Shown: in pieces, positions 19,401 through 26,406 of the stretch | How the letters are laid out: each line of letters begins with the position of its first letter | Position numbering within the stretch: position 1 is the stretch's first letter | Origin: UBA4416 sp044238845 | GTDB taxonomy: Bacteria > Bacteroidota > Bacteroidia > B-17B0 > Aurantibacillaceae | NCBI GenBank assembly: GCA_044238845.1 | Contig: JBIICN010000009.1 | Location: 37,069-101,068, forward strand | Reading direction: 5' to 3' | DNA length: 64,000 nt | Notes under the pieces: model-generated | Told to the model about the DNA's origin: nothing | Database searches by the model: none | What the model saw: the letters and a program-made list of their open reading frames with translations, nothing else | Translations under genes and position numbers: made by a program

Positions 19401-21208
19401 GTTAACGAAAGAGGAACAGCACCATTTGAACAAATAGTTGTATTAGTTGGCACTACAGTAAACATTGGAGTGGTGGCTAAATTAACTGTGATTACTGTTG
19501 AGGCAGAACAATTGTATTTATTTGTAATAGTTACAGAGTATGTTCCTCCAGAAGCCGTTGTAGTTTGTGTATTAGTTGGAGAAGGTGCCGGACTTCCTGC
19601 CCACGTATATGTATACGGGGCTTGAGCCGCAGAGTTTAATGTATTTGATGCAGTTAAAACTGTAGTTGAATTAGTGCCTGAACATAGAGAGGTATTTCCA
19701 GTAATGGAGGCAACAGGAACTGGTTTTACATGAATATAGTTTTTGATAGTTTTTTGACATTGGCCAAATTTTAAGGTTACAAAAACTGTTGAATCTAAAG
19801 AAGGTGTAACGGTAAAATTTGTTGATGTTCCTGCACTATTATCGCTCCATAAATAAGAGCTTGGAGTGCCTCCTGTTGTTAATATACTTGCGGATGCCGC
19901 ACCTCCTGGGCAAATTCCAATAGTTGGTGTAATAATAATTTGACCATTTAAATTATTAGTTGAGGTACGATCTACAAATACCAAAAAAGTTTGTGAAGAG
20001 GTTAATGATGGAGTTCCATTATCGGTTGCAGACATGGTAACAGTATGATAGCCAGCAGGAGCAGAACTACCGTCAACCATCATATTAATATCTGTACTGT
20101 TTCCTGTTGTAATAGTAGTAAAAGAAAATGAACTTCCTAATGATGGCGCACTAGCTGTTATAGATACAGATTGCGTTAATTCAGGCCCAATGAATGCATT
20201 TTTGATAATTAAAGAATCGTTACCGCAAACTTTTATTGTATCACATGGTCCAATTAAAGTTGAAACAGGCGATTGATTTGTTCCTATTGGTGGGCAAACA
20301 TCAAAGAAAAATCGTTTACCATCCAACCAACTTATTCCGTCGCTGTTGCCTAGTGGTCCGTCATATACCGAACCAGGTACTCCAAATCTTCCAATTAAAA
20401 AATAATCAATACCATTGCCTTGATTTGCTCCAATTGTTGCTGGTGTTCCTGGTTGTGTTGTAGGAAAACCATTTGTTCCTCCTGAAGCACCTCCAGTTGT
20501 CCACTGCATTTTTTTATAATAAAAGCCTACATTTTTACCGACAGGTAAAATTGGATCTAAACCATTTGTTAAAACTAATTGAAAAGAATTTAGTTTGTCA
20601 ACCATATTGTTAAAATACCCCATACTATCCCATGAAATAATCATATAGGTTGGATGAGGATCAATATAAATTTTACCGTACGTAATTCCACCAGAAGATA
20701 CCATCGATTCCCCATCTGCCCAAAAAGGCGCAATCATATTTACTGTAGAAGAAGGAAAACCAGTTGAGCTAAAAGCAGTTGAGTTTGTTGAAAATTGAAC
20801 GTTGCCATTGGCTGATAATCTTAAAGAAGTATAATTAGTTCCATAAAAGCAAAAATTAAAAGGGATAGGTATTGTTAATAAAGGAGTATCATCCGTTTCT
20901 ACGGAATAACCGATACTTCCTTGAACAGGTAATGGGTCGCATTGGGTAAGAATTGTGGTAGATTTAGCTAAATTTATGGAATAAGAAGCAACAGGCATAT
21001 TGGCGCCATGGTCAATTATATATTCGTATTGGTCAGATAAAGCGCCTTGTTTTTTTAGCGTTTTATATTCAACATTTGTAATGTTTTTGATAGGTTTAAT
21101 AACGGCACCTTTGTTAACATGATTGTTTTGTAATTGTGCGTATGAAATTTGAAATGCTAAGGCAAAAACAAAAGCTAGAATACCTTTTAAAAAGAGTAAA
21201 TTTTTCAT
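16403..21208 (-). CDS. T9SS type B surface protein with NIDO, Ig-like and PKD domains
   Basis: This 1601-residue protein has a signal peptide (1-24, ending ISYAQ). A nidogen-like (NIDO) domain follows at about 85-305, recognisable from PFNFCFYGTNYTSLRLSANG, APFWAD and the YFLIGRFG region. Multiple Ig-like segments come next. Near-identical modules of about 160 residues (about 870-1340) contain the recurring GVGTWSGNGVTG and GTHTLTYSTNSVP. Two PKD domains (about 1338-1510, AIWDFGDGSPRETG) and a CHU_C sorting domain (last 90 residues, VPNAFTPGVDGLNDVF, NRWGELIY) complete it. It is therefore exported by the T9SS and retained on the surface, probably as an adhesin. The internal modules are close enough to suggest recent duplication. 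It has its own -7 box and terminator, so it is monocistronic. Confidence 0.93.
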   Translation of the reverse strand: MKNLLFLKGILAFVFALAFQISYAQLQNNHVNKGAVIKPIKNITNVEYKTLKKQGALSDQYEYIIDHGANMPVASYSINLAKSTTILTQCDPLPVQGSIGYSVETDDTPLLTIPIPFNFCFYGTNYTSLRLSANGNVQFSTNSTAFSSTGFPSSTVNMIAPFWADGESMVSSGGITYGKIYIDPHPTYMIISWDSMGYFNNMVDKLNSFQLVLTNGLDPILPVGKNVGFYYKKMQWTTGGASGGTNGFPTTQPGTPATIGANQGNGIDYFLIGRFGVPGSVYDGPLGNSDGISWLDGKRFFFDVCPPIGTNQSPVSTLIGPCDTIKVCGNDSLIIKNAFIGPELTQSVSITASAPSLGSSFSFTTITTGNSTDINMMVDGSSAPAGYHTVTMSATDNGTPSLTSSQTFLVFVDRTSTNNLNGQIIITPTIGICPGGAASASILTTGGTPSSYLWSDNSAGTSTNFTVTPSLDSTVFVTLKFGQCQKTIKNYIHVKPVPVASITGNTSLCSGTNSTTVLTASNTLNSAAQAPYTYTWAGSPAPSPTNTQTTTASGGTYSVTITNKYNCSASTVITVNLATTPMFTVVPTNTTICSNGAVPLSLTFGNGAPACGLSTSGGCTSPNNIQVGSATTQGSGSVYTPYGGLFESARNQYLFRASELIAAGISPGKIDKLAFNVTNLNGNANSFENFTIKIKCVTYSVVSTTSMDNTGLIQVYGPQTINASVGWNTYNFTQAYEWDGVSNLLVDICFFNQNWDGNISVQYTNVGFTSTKYVNADNNDQCPVTTVDGTDVNRPNVRFGNCPSTPAASAFTYSWSPATGLSSTSVSNPTANISASIQYSVIVTPTAAPTCSNVGTTSLTIITPATPTITAVSALCSNAPNFTLTGLPTGGTWSLTASTSTAGVFTPSLAAIGNNTVTYLYGGAGCLQTTTAIVPIERYVPSTITGTINPICLPGSTVNLSTALTTSTLGVGTWSGNGVTGTTFNPISAGVGTHTLTYSTNSVPTIALCPTFSTIAVTVNSAIQPTISAIGPFCTNTPSVVISASPTGGTWAASPGVNTAGAFTPSLALIGNNTYTYTVGASACSATNTITIAVEQFVPSTITGAINALCITNQPINLSTALGTSPLGVGVWSGNGVTGAMFDPNVAGAGTHTLTYSTNSVPTTALCPDASTIEVTVNSVVQPTITATGPFCDNFTAQQLVANPNGGVWSAGTIGTNVSTAGLLSPGSSLLGPNKILYTLTNAPCVKQDSINVTIIHFIPATITGALGPYCNYDAPVNLQPTAQFTGGVWSGAGVNGSSFNPTTAGAGVHPITYSTDPAPGTLCGDSKTLTIVVNPKPEANAVPDATVGCNPVTINYSTNTVNTGTAIWDFGDGSPRETGLIFTHIYSSPGTYTATLYYTDLNGCKDTTTAVNGITVNALPVASFNPSLIQTTVIDGQVEFTNQSTVLGNNTYEWNIGDGMYTSNNINESYLFSNSGNFVVTLFATTAEGCVDDTSLVIVVNPDVVLYVPNAFTPGVDGLNDVFQIFLPPSGVDYSTFHLTIFNRWGELIYQTNDVNESWTGAKNNSGPILKQDTYIYKIEFQDERKKHYEKTGHVSLLRK

Positions 21209-21226
21209 GTTAACTAATTAATACCG

Positions 21227-21234
21227 CAAAGTTA
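21227..21234 (-). promoter_or_regulatory. -7 box for the 1601-residue surface protein
   Basis: On the minus strand the sequence reads TAACTTTG, a match to TAnnTTTG, 18 bases upstream of the ATG at 21208. Confidence 0.55.
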
Positions 21235-21248
21235 CGGCATAATCAGAT

Positions 21249-21271
21249 AAAAAACGAGTGATTTACTCGTT
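21249..21271 (-). terminator. Intrinsic terminator after the dioxygenase gene
   Basis: AACGAGT and ACTCGTT flank a 5-base loop. On the minus strand the hairpin is followed by a U run (A run at 21249-21254). It closes the hydratase-dioxygenase transcript. Confidence 0.65.
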
Positions 21272-21318
21272 AAAACTGTACTTCTACGAACTTTTAAACA
21301 AGATTTAAACAAATTTAA

Positions 21319-21843
21319 CTAAGAAATTACAGGAGGTGGCTCCATAATGTGGCCACATTGCTTACATGTAGTAAGTTCTTTAGAGGTATAAAATTTTTGA
21401 AAAACACCTTGAAATTGAGAGGCAATGTCGTTTAACACAAATTTTTCTTCGTATAATTTATGGTTACATTTTTCACAAAACCACATTAAACCGTCTTGTT
21501 CTCCTTCTCTTCTTTTTCGTTCCATTACTAAACCGATGGTGTTTTTAAATCGAATAGGATTGTGAGGTATTTTTGGAGGCAATAAAAAAATATCACCCTC
21601 TTTTATCGGCACTTGAACTGCTTTTCCATCTTCTTGAATCGTCACAATAATATCGCCTTCTAATTGATAAAAAAACTCTTCACTTTCGTTGTAATGAAAG
21701 TCTTTGCGAGAGTTTGGTCCACCAACCACCATCACAATAAATTCAGCATCCTTATAAACTACTTTATTGTTTACGGGCGGCTTTAATAAATGACGATTGT
21801 CGTCTATCCATTGTTTAAAATTAAATGGTCTAGTTGTCCCCAT
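21319..21843 (-). CDS. nbaC: 3-hydroxyanthranilate 3,4-dioxygenase
   Basis: This 174-residue cupin has the full signature of the bacterial enzyme. The iron ligands are His50, Glu56 and His94 (in FHYNESEEFFYQ and PPKIPHNP). Substrate-binding Arg46 and Arg98 and Glu108 are in place. Two CxxC pairs (C123/C126 and C160/C163) form the C-terminal rubredoxin-like metal site. The enzyme opens the ring of 3-hydroxyanthranilate with O2, and the product cyclises to quinolinate. In Bacteroidota this serves kynurenine-route NAD synthesis or tryptophan breakdown. The other kynurenine genes are not in the window. It lies 33 bases downstream of the crotonase gene on the same strand and is probably co-transcribed with it. 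Confidence 0.95.
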   Translation of the reverse strand: MGTTRPFNFKQWIDDNRHLLKPPVNNKVVYKDAEFIVMVVGGPNSRKDFHYNESEEFFYQLEGDIIVTIQEDGKAVQVPIKEGDIFLLPPKIPHNPIRFKNTIGLVMERKRREGEQDGLMWFCEKCNHKLYEEKFVLNDIASQFQGVFQKFYTSKELTTCKQCGHIMEPPPVIS

Positions 21844-21876
21844 AATTTAGCGCTTATTTAAGTTTTGAAATAAGAT

Positions 21877-22677
21877 TTAGTTTCCTTGGAAAAGAGCTTT
21901 TCTTTTTTCTAAAAATGCTGCTACGCCTTCTTTAAAATCGCCAGTTCCAAAACTTTTTCCAAATTCTTCTATTTCAACTTCATACCCGTTTTGTTTATTG
22001 TTGTAGCCAGCATTAATTACTTTAATGGCTGTTTTAACAGCAGTGGGAGATTTTGAAACTATTTTTGAAGTGATTTCGAAACATTTATTTAATAATTCTT
22101 CTTGTGACGTGACATAGTTTACTAATCCCCATTTATAAGCATCTTCTGCGTTTAACATATCTGCTGTTACAATCATTTCAAAAGCTTTGCCTTTTCCCAC
22201 TAATTGGGCTAAACGTTGAGTTCCGCCGTATCCTGGAATAACTCCTAAACTAACTTCTGGTAATCCCATTTTAGCATTTGAACTTGCTACACGAATATGA
22301 CAAGCCATTGCTAATTCTAATCCTCCGCCTAAAGCAAAACCGTTTACGGCAGCAATAACTGGTTTAGAATAATTTTCGATGAAATTGAATATTTTAAAAT
22401 GACCAATAGAACTTAATTGTTTTCCTTCCTCAATACTAAAGTGTGCAAATTCAGCAATATCAGCGCCTGCAACAAATGCTTTTTGGCCAGAGCCAGTTAT
22501 AATAAGTGCTCTGATATTTTTATCATTTTCAGCATCAACAAACGTTTCGTGTAATTCTTCTATGGTTTGTTTATTTAATGCGTTTAATTTATCTGGACGA
22601 TTGATAGTAATAACCAAAACATCATTTTTTAATTCAGTGGTAATATTTTCTAAAGCCATTTCTACTGTCATTTTCAT
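21877..22677 (-). CDS. Enoyl-CoA hydratase/isomerase (crotonase) family protein
   Basis: This 266-residue crotonase has the oxyanion-hole segments FVAGADI (about 68-74) and NGFALGGG (112-119). Both catalytic glutamates of true enoyl-CoA hydratases are present, Glu121 (GGGLELAMACH) and Glu141 (LPEVSLGVIPGYGGTQRL). Hydration of trans-2-enoyl-CoA is therefore the expected reaction, as in beta-oxidation or butyryl-CoA-type pathways. Several in-frame Met codons occur at the N-terminus (residues 1, 3 and 7). The first is kept because a TATATTTG box lies 16 bases upstream, but the third would also leave the fold intact. It is probably the first gene of a two-gene transcript with the dioxygenase. The substrate is not determined. 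Confidence 0.93.
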   Translation of the reverse strand: MKMTVEMALENITTELKNDVLVITINRPDKLNALNKQTIEELHETFVDAENDKNIRALIITGSGQKAFVAGADIAEFAHFSIEEGKQLSSIGHFKIFNFIENYSKPVIAAVNGFALGGGLELAMACHIRVASSNAKMGLPEVSLGVIPGYGGTQRLAQLVGKGKAFEMIVTADMLNAEDAYKWGLVNYVTSQEELLNKCFEITSKIVSKSPTAVKTAIKVINAGYNNKQNGYEVEIEEFGKSFGTGDFKEGVAAFLEKRKALFQGN

Positions 22678-22693
22678 TTATATTTTATTGCAA

Positions 22694-22701
22694 CAAATAT
22701 A
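22694..22701 (-). promoter_or_regulatory. -7 box for the crotonase-dioxygenase transcript
   Basis: The minus strand reads TATATTTG, an exact TAnnTTTG match, 16 bases upstream of the first ATG. Confidence 0.55.
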
Positions 22702-22796
22702 ATGCGATAACCATCACACCTTTAAAAAGTTATTAACCTGTAATAATTTAACATTTGTTGGTTTTAATAAAGTAATTAACACTTAATGGATGTTGT

Positions 22797-22804
22797 TACC
22801 TTTG
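22797..22804 (+). promoter_or_regulatory. -7 box for the alpha/beta hydrolase
   Basis: TACCTTTG matches TAnnTTTG. The ATG is at 22809, only four bases after the box, so transcription would start at or just inside the ORF. Translation may be leaderless or may begin later. Confidence 0.45.
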
Positions 22805-22808
22805 TTTT

Positions 22809-23459
22809 ATGGTTATTTATGCTATTCCTGGTTTAGGTACAACAGAAAAATTATATGTAAATACTAAAATCACTGGTGTTGAAATTATTGTTTTAAGTTG
22901 GCCTACTCCTAATAAAAACGACACGATGGAAACATATGCTCGTAAATTTTTACCACAAATAAATACAACTATTCCTTTTTGTTTATTAGGAGTTTCTTTT
23001 GGAGGAATGCTTTGCACAGAACTTTCAAAAATCATTTCTCCTCAAAAAACGTTTTTGATTTCAACTAGTAAATCACGTCGCGAATTGCCTTGGTTTATCA
23101 AAACACTAAAGCATTTTCCATTACATAAAATAGTTTCAGAAAAGCAGCATCGCCAAATGGCATACCAAGGTCGTTGGATTATTGGTTTTGGTAAAGCGTA
23201 TATTCCTGAGTTTTTAGGAATGGTAAATAGCATGACGCAAAACTATTTTAAATATTGTATTAATATTATTGCAAATTGGGATAGACAAGAAGAACCTAAA
23301 AATGTGATTCATATCCATGGCACTAATGATAAGCTGTTGTGGTATAAATATGTTAAGTCACATTACAGCATACAACAAGGCTCGCATGCGATGATAGTTT
23401 TTAGAGCTGAGGAAATAAATCAAATTATTGAAAAGGAAATTAAATTATTGCGAGATTAG
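22809..23459 (+). CDS. Small alpha/beta-hydrolase fold protein
   Basis: This 216-residue single-domain protein opens with the oxyanion segment IPGLG (residues 6-10). It carries a nucleophile elbow GVSFGG with Ser63, an acid at Asp174 (HGTNDKLL) and a base at His193 (GSHAMIV), so the Ser-Asp-His triad looks complete. There is no signal peptide, so it is cytoplasmic. Substrate cannot be inferred; similar small proteins in Bacteroidota are annotated only as alpha/beta hydrolases. It converges with cysQ, with 15 bases between the stops and no obvious terminator. Because the -7 box is so close to the first ATG, the start is uncertain, but the oxyanion segment requires translation from near here. 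Confidence 0.83.
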   Translation: MVIYAIPGLGTTEKLYVNTKITGVEIIVLSWPTPNKNDTMETYARKFLPQINTTIPFCLLGVSFGGMLCTELSKIISPQKTFLISTSKSRRELPWFIKTLKHFPLHKIVSEKQHRQMAYQGRWIIGFGKAYIPEFLGMVNSMTQNYFKYCINIIANWDRQEEPKNVIHIHGTNDKLLWYKYVKSHYSIQQGSHAMIVFRAEEINQIIEKEIKLLRD

Positions 23460-23474
23460 CAAGAAACAGAAAAA

Positions 23475-24293
23475 TTACCTTTTTGCAATAAACCAATTGT
23501 TTAATAATTTTTCTCTATTGTATTTCATGGGTTGCTTTGTTTCAAAATCAATCAAACTAGCATTTGATTCTTGTAAAATGGCTTGGCCAGCGGCAGTATC
23601 CCATTCCATGGTTGGGCCAAAACGAGGGTATTCATCCGCTACTCCTTCCGCTACCCAACACATTTTAATACTACTGCCTGTTGAGGCAATTTCAACATTT
23701 TGATGAACCAGTTTTAGGGTTTCGATATGTGCGTAAGTTTCGGAGCTCATATGTGAACGACTTGCAACAACGACGTAGTTATTTCTATTTAAAACAATAG
23801 GCAATTTTTGGGCAATACTTAATAAATCTTCAAATCTTAGGGTTTCGATAGAATTAACTAAAGAAGAAAAAAATCTTCTATCAATTTTATAAGAACCAAT
23901 TCCTTTAGCAGCAAAATATAAGTCTTTAAATACTGGTGAATAAATAACACCAATACTTGGAAGGTTATCTTCAACTAGAGCAATATTTACTGTAAATTCT
24001 CCATTACGTTTTACAAATTCTTTAGTACCGTCTAAAGGATCGATGATCCATAATTTGTTCCAATTTTTTCTGATTTCAAAATTTTCATGAACGCCTTCTT
24101 CGCTTAATACAGGAATATTAAAAGGCTCTAATTTTTTAATAATAGTGTCACTTGCTTTTTTATCTGCTAATGTTAAAGGCGATTGATCATCTTTATATTC
24201 AACTACAAAATTAGTATCATATATTTTCAATATTTCGTTACCAGCCAAAACAGATGCAATAATAGATTGATGCAATAATATATGATAGTTCAT
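23475..24293 (-). CDS. cysQ: 3'(2'),5'-bisphosphate nucleotidase CysQ
   Basis: This 272-residue member of the inositol-monophosphatase superfamily shows the metal-binding motifs in order: SEEG (about 64-67), DPLDGTKEF (about 85-93) and EWDTAAGQAIL near the C-terminus. TKEF after DPLDG is typical of CysQ rather than SuhB. It removes the 3' phosphate from PAP, the by-product of sulfate activation and of sulfotransferases, in a Mg-dependent and Li-sensitive reaction. No sulfate-assimilation genes are in the window. It follows the GT-C/TPR gene by 14 bases on the same strand, so the two are probably co-transcribed, though no functional link is evident. Confidence 0.94.
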   Translation of the reverse strand: MNYHILLHQSIIASVLAGNEILKIYDTNFVVEYKDDQSPLTLADKKASDTIIKKLEPFNIPVLSEEGVHENFEIRKNWNKLWIIDPLDGTKEFVKRNGEFTVNIALVEDNLPSIGVIYSPVFKDLYFAAKGIGSYKIDRRFFSSLVNSIETLRFEDLLSIAQKLPIVLNRNNYVVVASRSHMSSETYAHIETLKLVHQNVEIASTGSSIKMCWVAEGVADEYPRFGPTMEWDTAAGQAILQESNASLIDFETKQPMKYNREKLLNNWFIAKR

Positions 24294-24307
24294 TTTAAAT
24301 TAATAGA

Positions 24308-26362
24308 CTAATATTTAATAGTGTTATTAGTAAGATAGGCTTCAAGATTTTTATTTTTTTGAAAATTATTGGCAATAATTTTCGAATAATATTCTTTTAT
24401 TTTATCAGGACGAGATAAATTGAAGTAACAAGCACAAATATTATTTAAAACAGATTCATTATTAGGATTTAATGTTTCGCACTTTTCAAAAAATTTCAAA
24501 GCATTTACATATGCTTTTTGATTAAATAATTCTTTACCCGATTGAATCAGTAGATTGAAATCATTTGAATTATAACTCAAAAATTTTGCACTAACCAAAT
24601 TCGTTCGATCTGTAAATTCTTTTATTACTTCTTTTTTTGTTCCAGTTTTTTTTGCCAAATTAATATTGGTCATAGCATCTATTACATTAAACTCTCCAAT
24701 GTTAATTTTTGCTTTCATTTCATAAAGCATATTTGCACAGTATGGATTAGATGACAACAAATTGTCTGTTTTTTGTAAAGCTTTTTCAAACTCCATATTG
24801 TAAAGTAAAAACCCTATATCGTTTACTTGAAATTTAATAAACAAAGGGTGTTTTTGCATCGACACATTATTTAGTTCAATAGCTTTGGCATACATTCCAA
24901 ATTGAGAAAAAACAATGGCTTGATTAGAAAATTGATTTGCCGTTTTTGGTTTTAATCGTAAAATATGTATGAGTTCTTTTTGCGCTTTTTCGTTTTCTGA
25001 AAGTGCTTTGTAAGATTTGTACAAAGAAAATCTTGCTAAAATATTTAAAGAATCAGCGGCAATAGATTTTTGTAAGAAGGGAATCGCCAAGTTAGGCTGT
25101 TGTTTGGCTAAATTTAATTCCCCAATATTTTGTAGAACATCTGTATCCTGTGGATAATTTTTATAAGCATCTTGCCAAACGCTTAGCCCATCTTTCCATA
25201 CAGGAACCCTTAAGAAACTTAGTAATGCAAAAAACGATAAATAACTAAGTCCAATGTATTTTATAATATTGGCTGATTTAATTTTTTGACTGATATAAAA
25301 ATATGCTTGAGCCATAATAATACAAAAGCCTAATGATGGTAAGTAGTTATATCGGTCGGGCATAAAATTTTCGGCAATTGGTATAAATCTTAACATGATA
25401 GATACTGTAATAAGATAAAATAGAATTCCAAAAAAATAGATATACTGTTTTTTTATTAGTGAAAACAATAAACTAATTAATAATAAAAAGGGAATTAATA
25501 ATAAATAGTATTGCTTACTTATTTCGGTAATTTTTGGGATAGTGTATTGGGCAGATAAGTTTATGGGAATAAAAAGTTTATATATATAGCTCGATAATAT
25601 GTTGCTTGGATAAAATATCATTTGAGCAACTGACACATCTTCGGTTTGGCTTAAATAACCAGTAAATAACTGGGCTCTATATGCTAAAAAAGCAAATGCA
25701 ATACTAATAGGGATAAAGTATGATACTGTTTTAAAATCTATTTTTGTATTTTCTATTTTGTGTAAATAAAATTCTATTAATACAATAATTAAAGGTAAGA
25801 TTAGTGCCTGTCCTTTAGATAAAAGAGATAATAAAAAGGCTACCATGGTATAAATTAAAAGTTTATTATTGTTACAACTTTTATATTTTATATAGTTAAT
25901 AAGAGCAATTAAAAGAAAGAATACATATTGTGTATCTTTTCTATCAGTAATTCGCGCTACCGACTCTACATGAAGCGGGTGAACAGCCCAAACTAAAGCT
26001 ACTACAAAAGCAAAATCTGAACGTTTAAATAGTAGTTTTATAAAAATAAAAATTAACACAACGTTGCTAGAGTGAATCAATAAATTTGTGATGTTATAAC
26101 TAATGGCGTTGTCGCCACTCATAGCATAATTTATTGCCAAGGATAATAATGTTAATGGATGATAATGCCCATCGAAATAGGATAGAAACATTAATTTTAT
26201 ATTTTCAAATGAAAAATGTTTTACGATTGGATTTTGTAAAACATAAGTGTCATCACTATAGAAAGTAAAATTATTTTTAAGCATTAAAATATGAACAGCT
26301 ATTGTTATAAAAAATAACTGCCAATATTTTTTTTGTTCTATTTTCTCGAAAAATTTAAACAT
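24308..26362 (-). CDS. GT-C-type membrane protein with C-terminal TPR repeats
   Basis: This 684-residue protein has two halves. The first (about 1-370) has some ten membrane helices and a GT-C-like layout: an acidic YSDDTYVLQNP segment in the first periplasmic loop (about residues 36-46), GHYHPLTLLSLAINYAM, and VWAVHPLHVESVARITDRKD, the pattern of TMTC/PMT-like TPR proteins. The second half (about 380-684) contains tetratricopeptide repeats (QNIGELNLAKQQPNLAIPFLQKSI; ALKFFEKCETLNPNNESVLNNICACYFN). Eukaryotic TMTC proteins O-mannosylate secreted proteins. A protein- or lipid-glycosylation role is possible but unproven. Bacteroidota O-glycosylate many exported proteins, so surface proteins such as those encoded here are candidate substrates. 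It lies between feoB and cysQ on the same strand. Confidence 0.75.
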   Translation of the reverse strand: MFKFFEKIEQKKYWQLFFITIAVHILMLKNNFTFYSDDTYVLQNPIVKHFSFENIKLMFLSYFDGHYHPLTLLSLAINYAMSGDNAISYNITNLLIHSSNVVLIFIFIKLLFKRSDFAFVVALVWAVHPLHVESVARITDRKDTQYVFFLLIALINYIKYKSCNNNKLLIYTMVAFLLSLLSKGQALILPLIIVLIEFYLHKIENTKIDFKTVSYFIPISIAFAFLAYRAQLFTGYLSQTEDVSVAQMIFYPSNILSSYIYKLFIPINLSAQYTIPKITEISKQYYLLLIPFLLLISLLFSLIKKQYIYFFGILFYLITVSIMLRFIPIAENFMPDRYNYLPSLGFCIIMAQAYFYISQKIKSANIIKYIGLSYLSFFALLSFLRVPVWKDGLSVWQDAYKNYPQDTDVLQNIGELNLAKQQPNLAIPFLQKSIAADSLNILARFSLYKSYKALSENEKAQKELIHILRLKPKTANQFSNQAIVFSQFGMYAKAIELNNVSMQKHPLFIKFQVNDIGFLLYNMEFEKALQKTDNLLSSNPYCANMLYEMKAKINIGEFNVIDAMTNINLAKKTGTKKEVIKEFTDRTNLVSAKFLSYNSNDFNLLIQSGKELFNQKAYVNALKFFEKCETLNPNNESVLNNICACYFNLSRPDKIKEYYSKIIANNFQKNKNLEAYLTNNTIKY

Positions 26363-26406
26363 GCATGAAAGTACAAAAAATTATTTCACCGAAATAAAAA
26401 ATGCTT

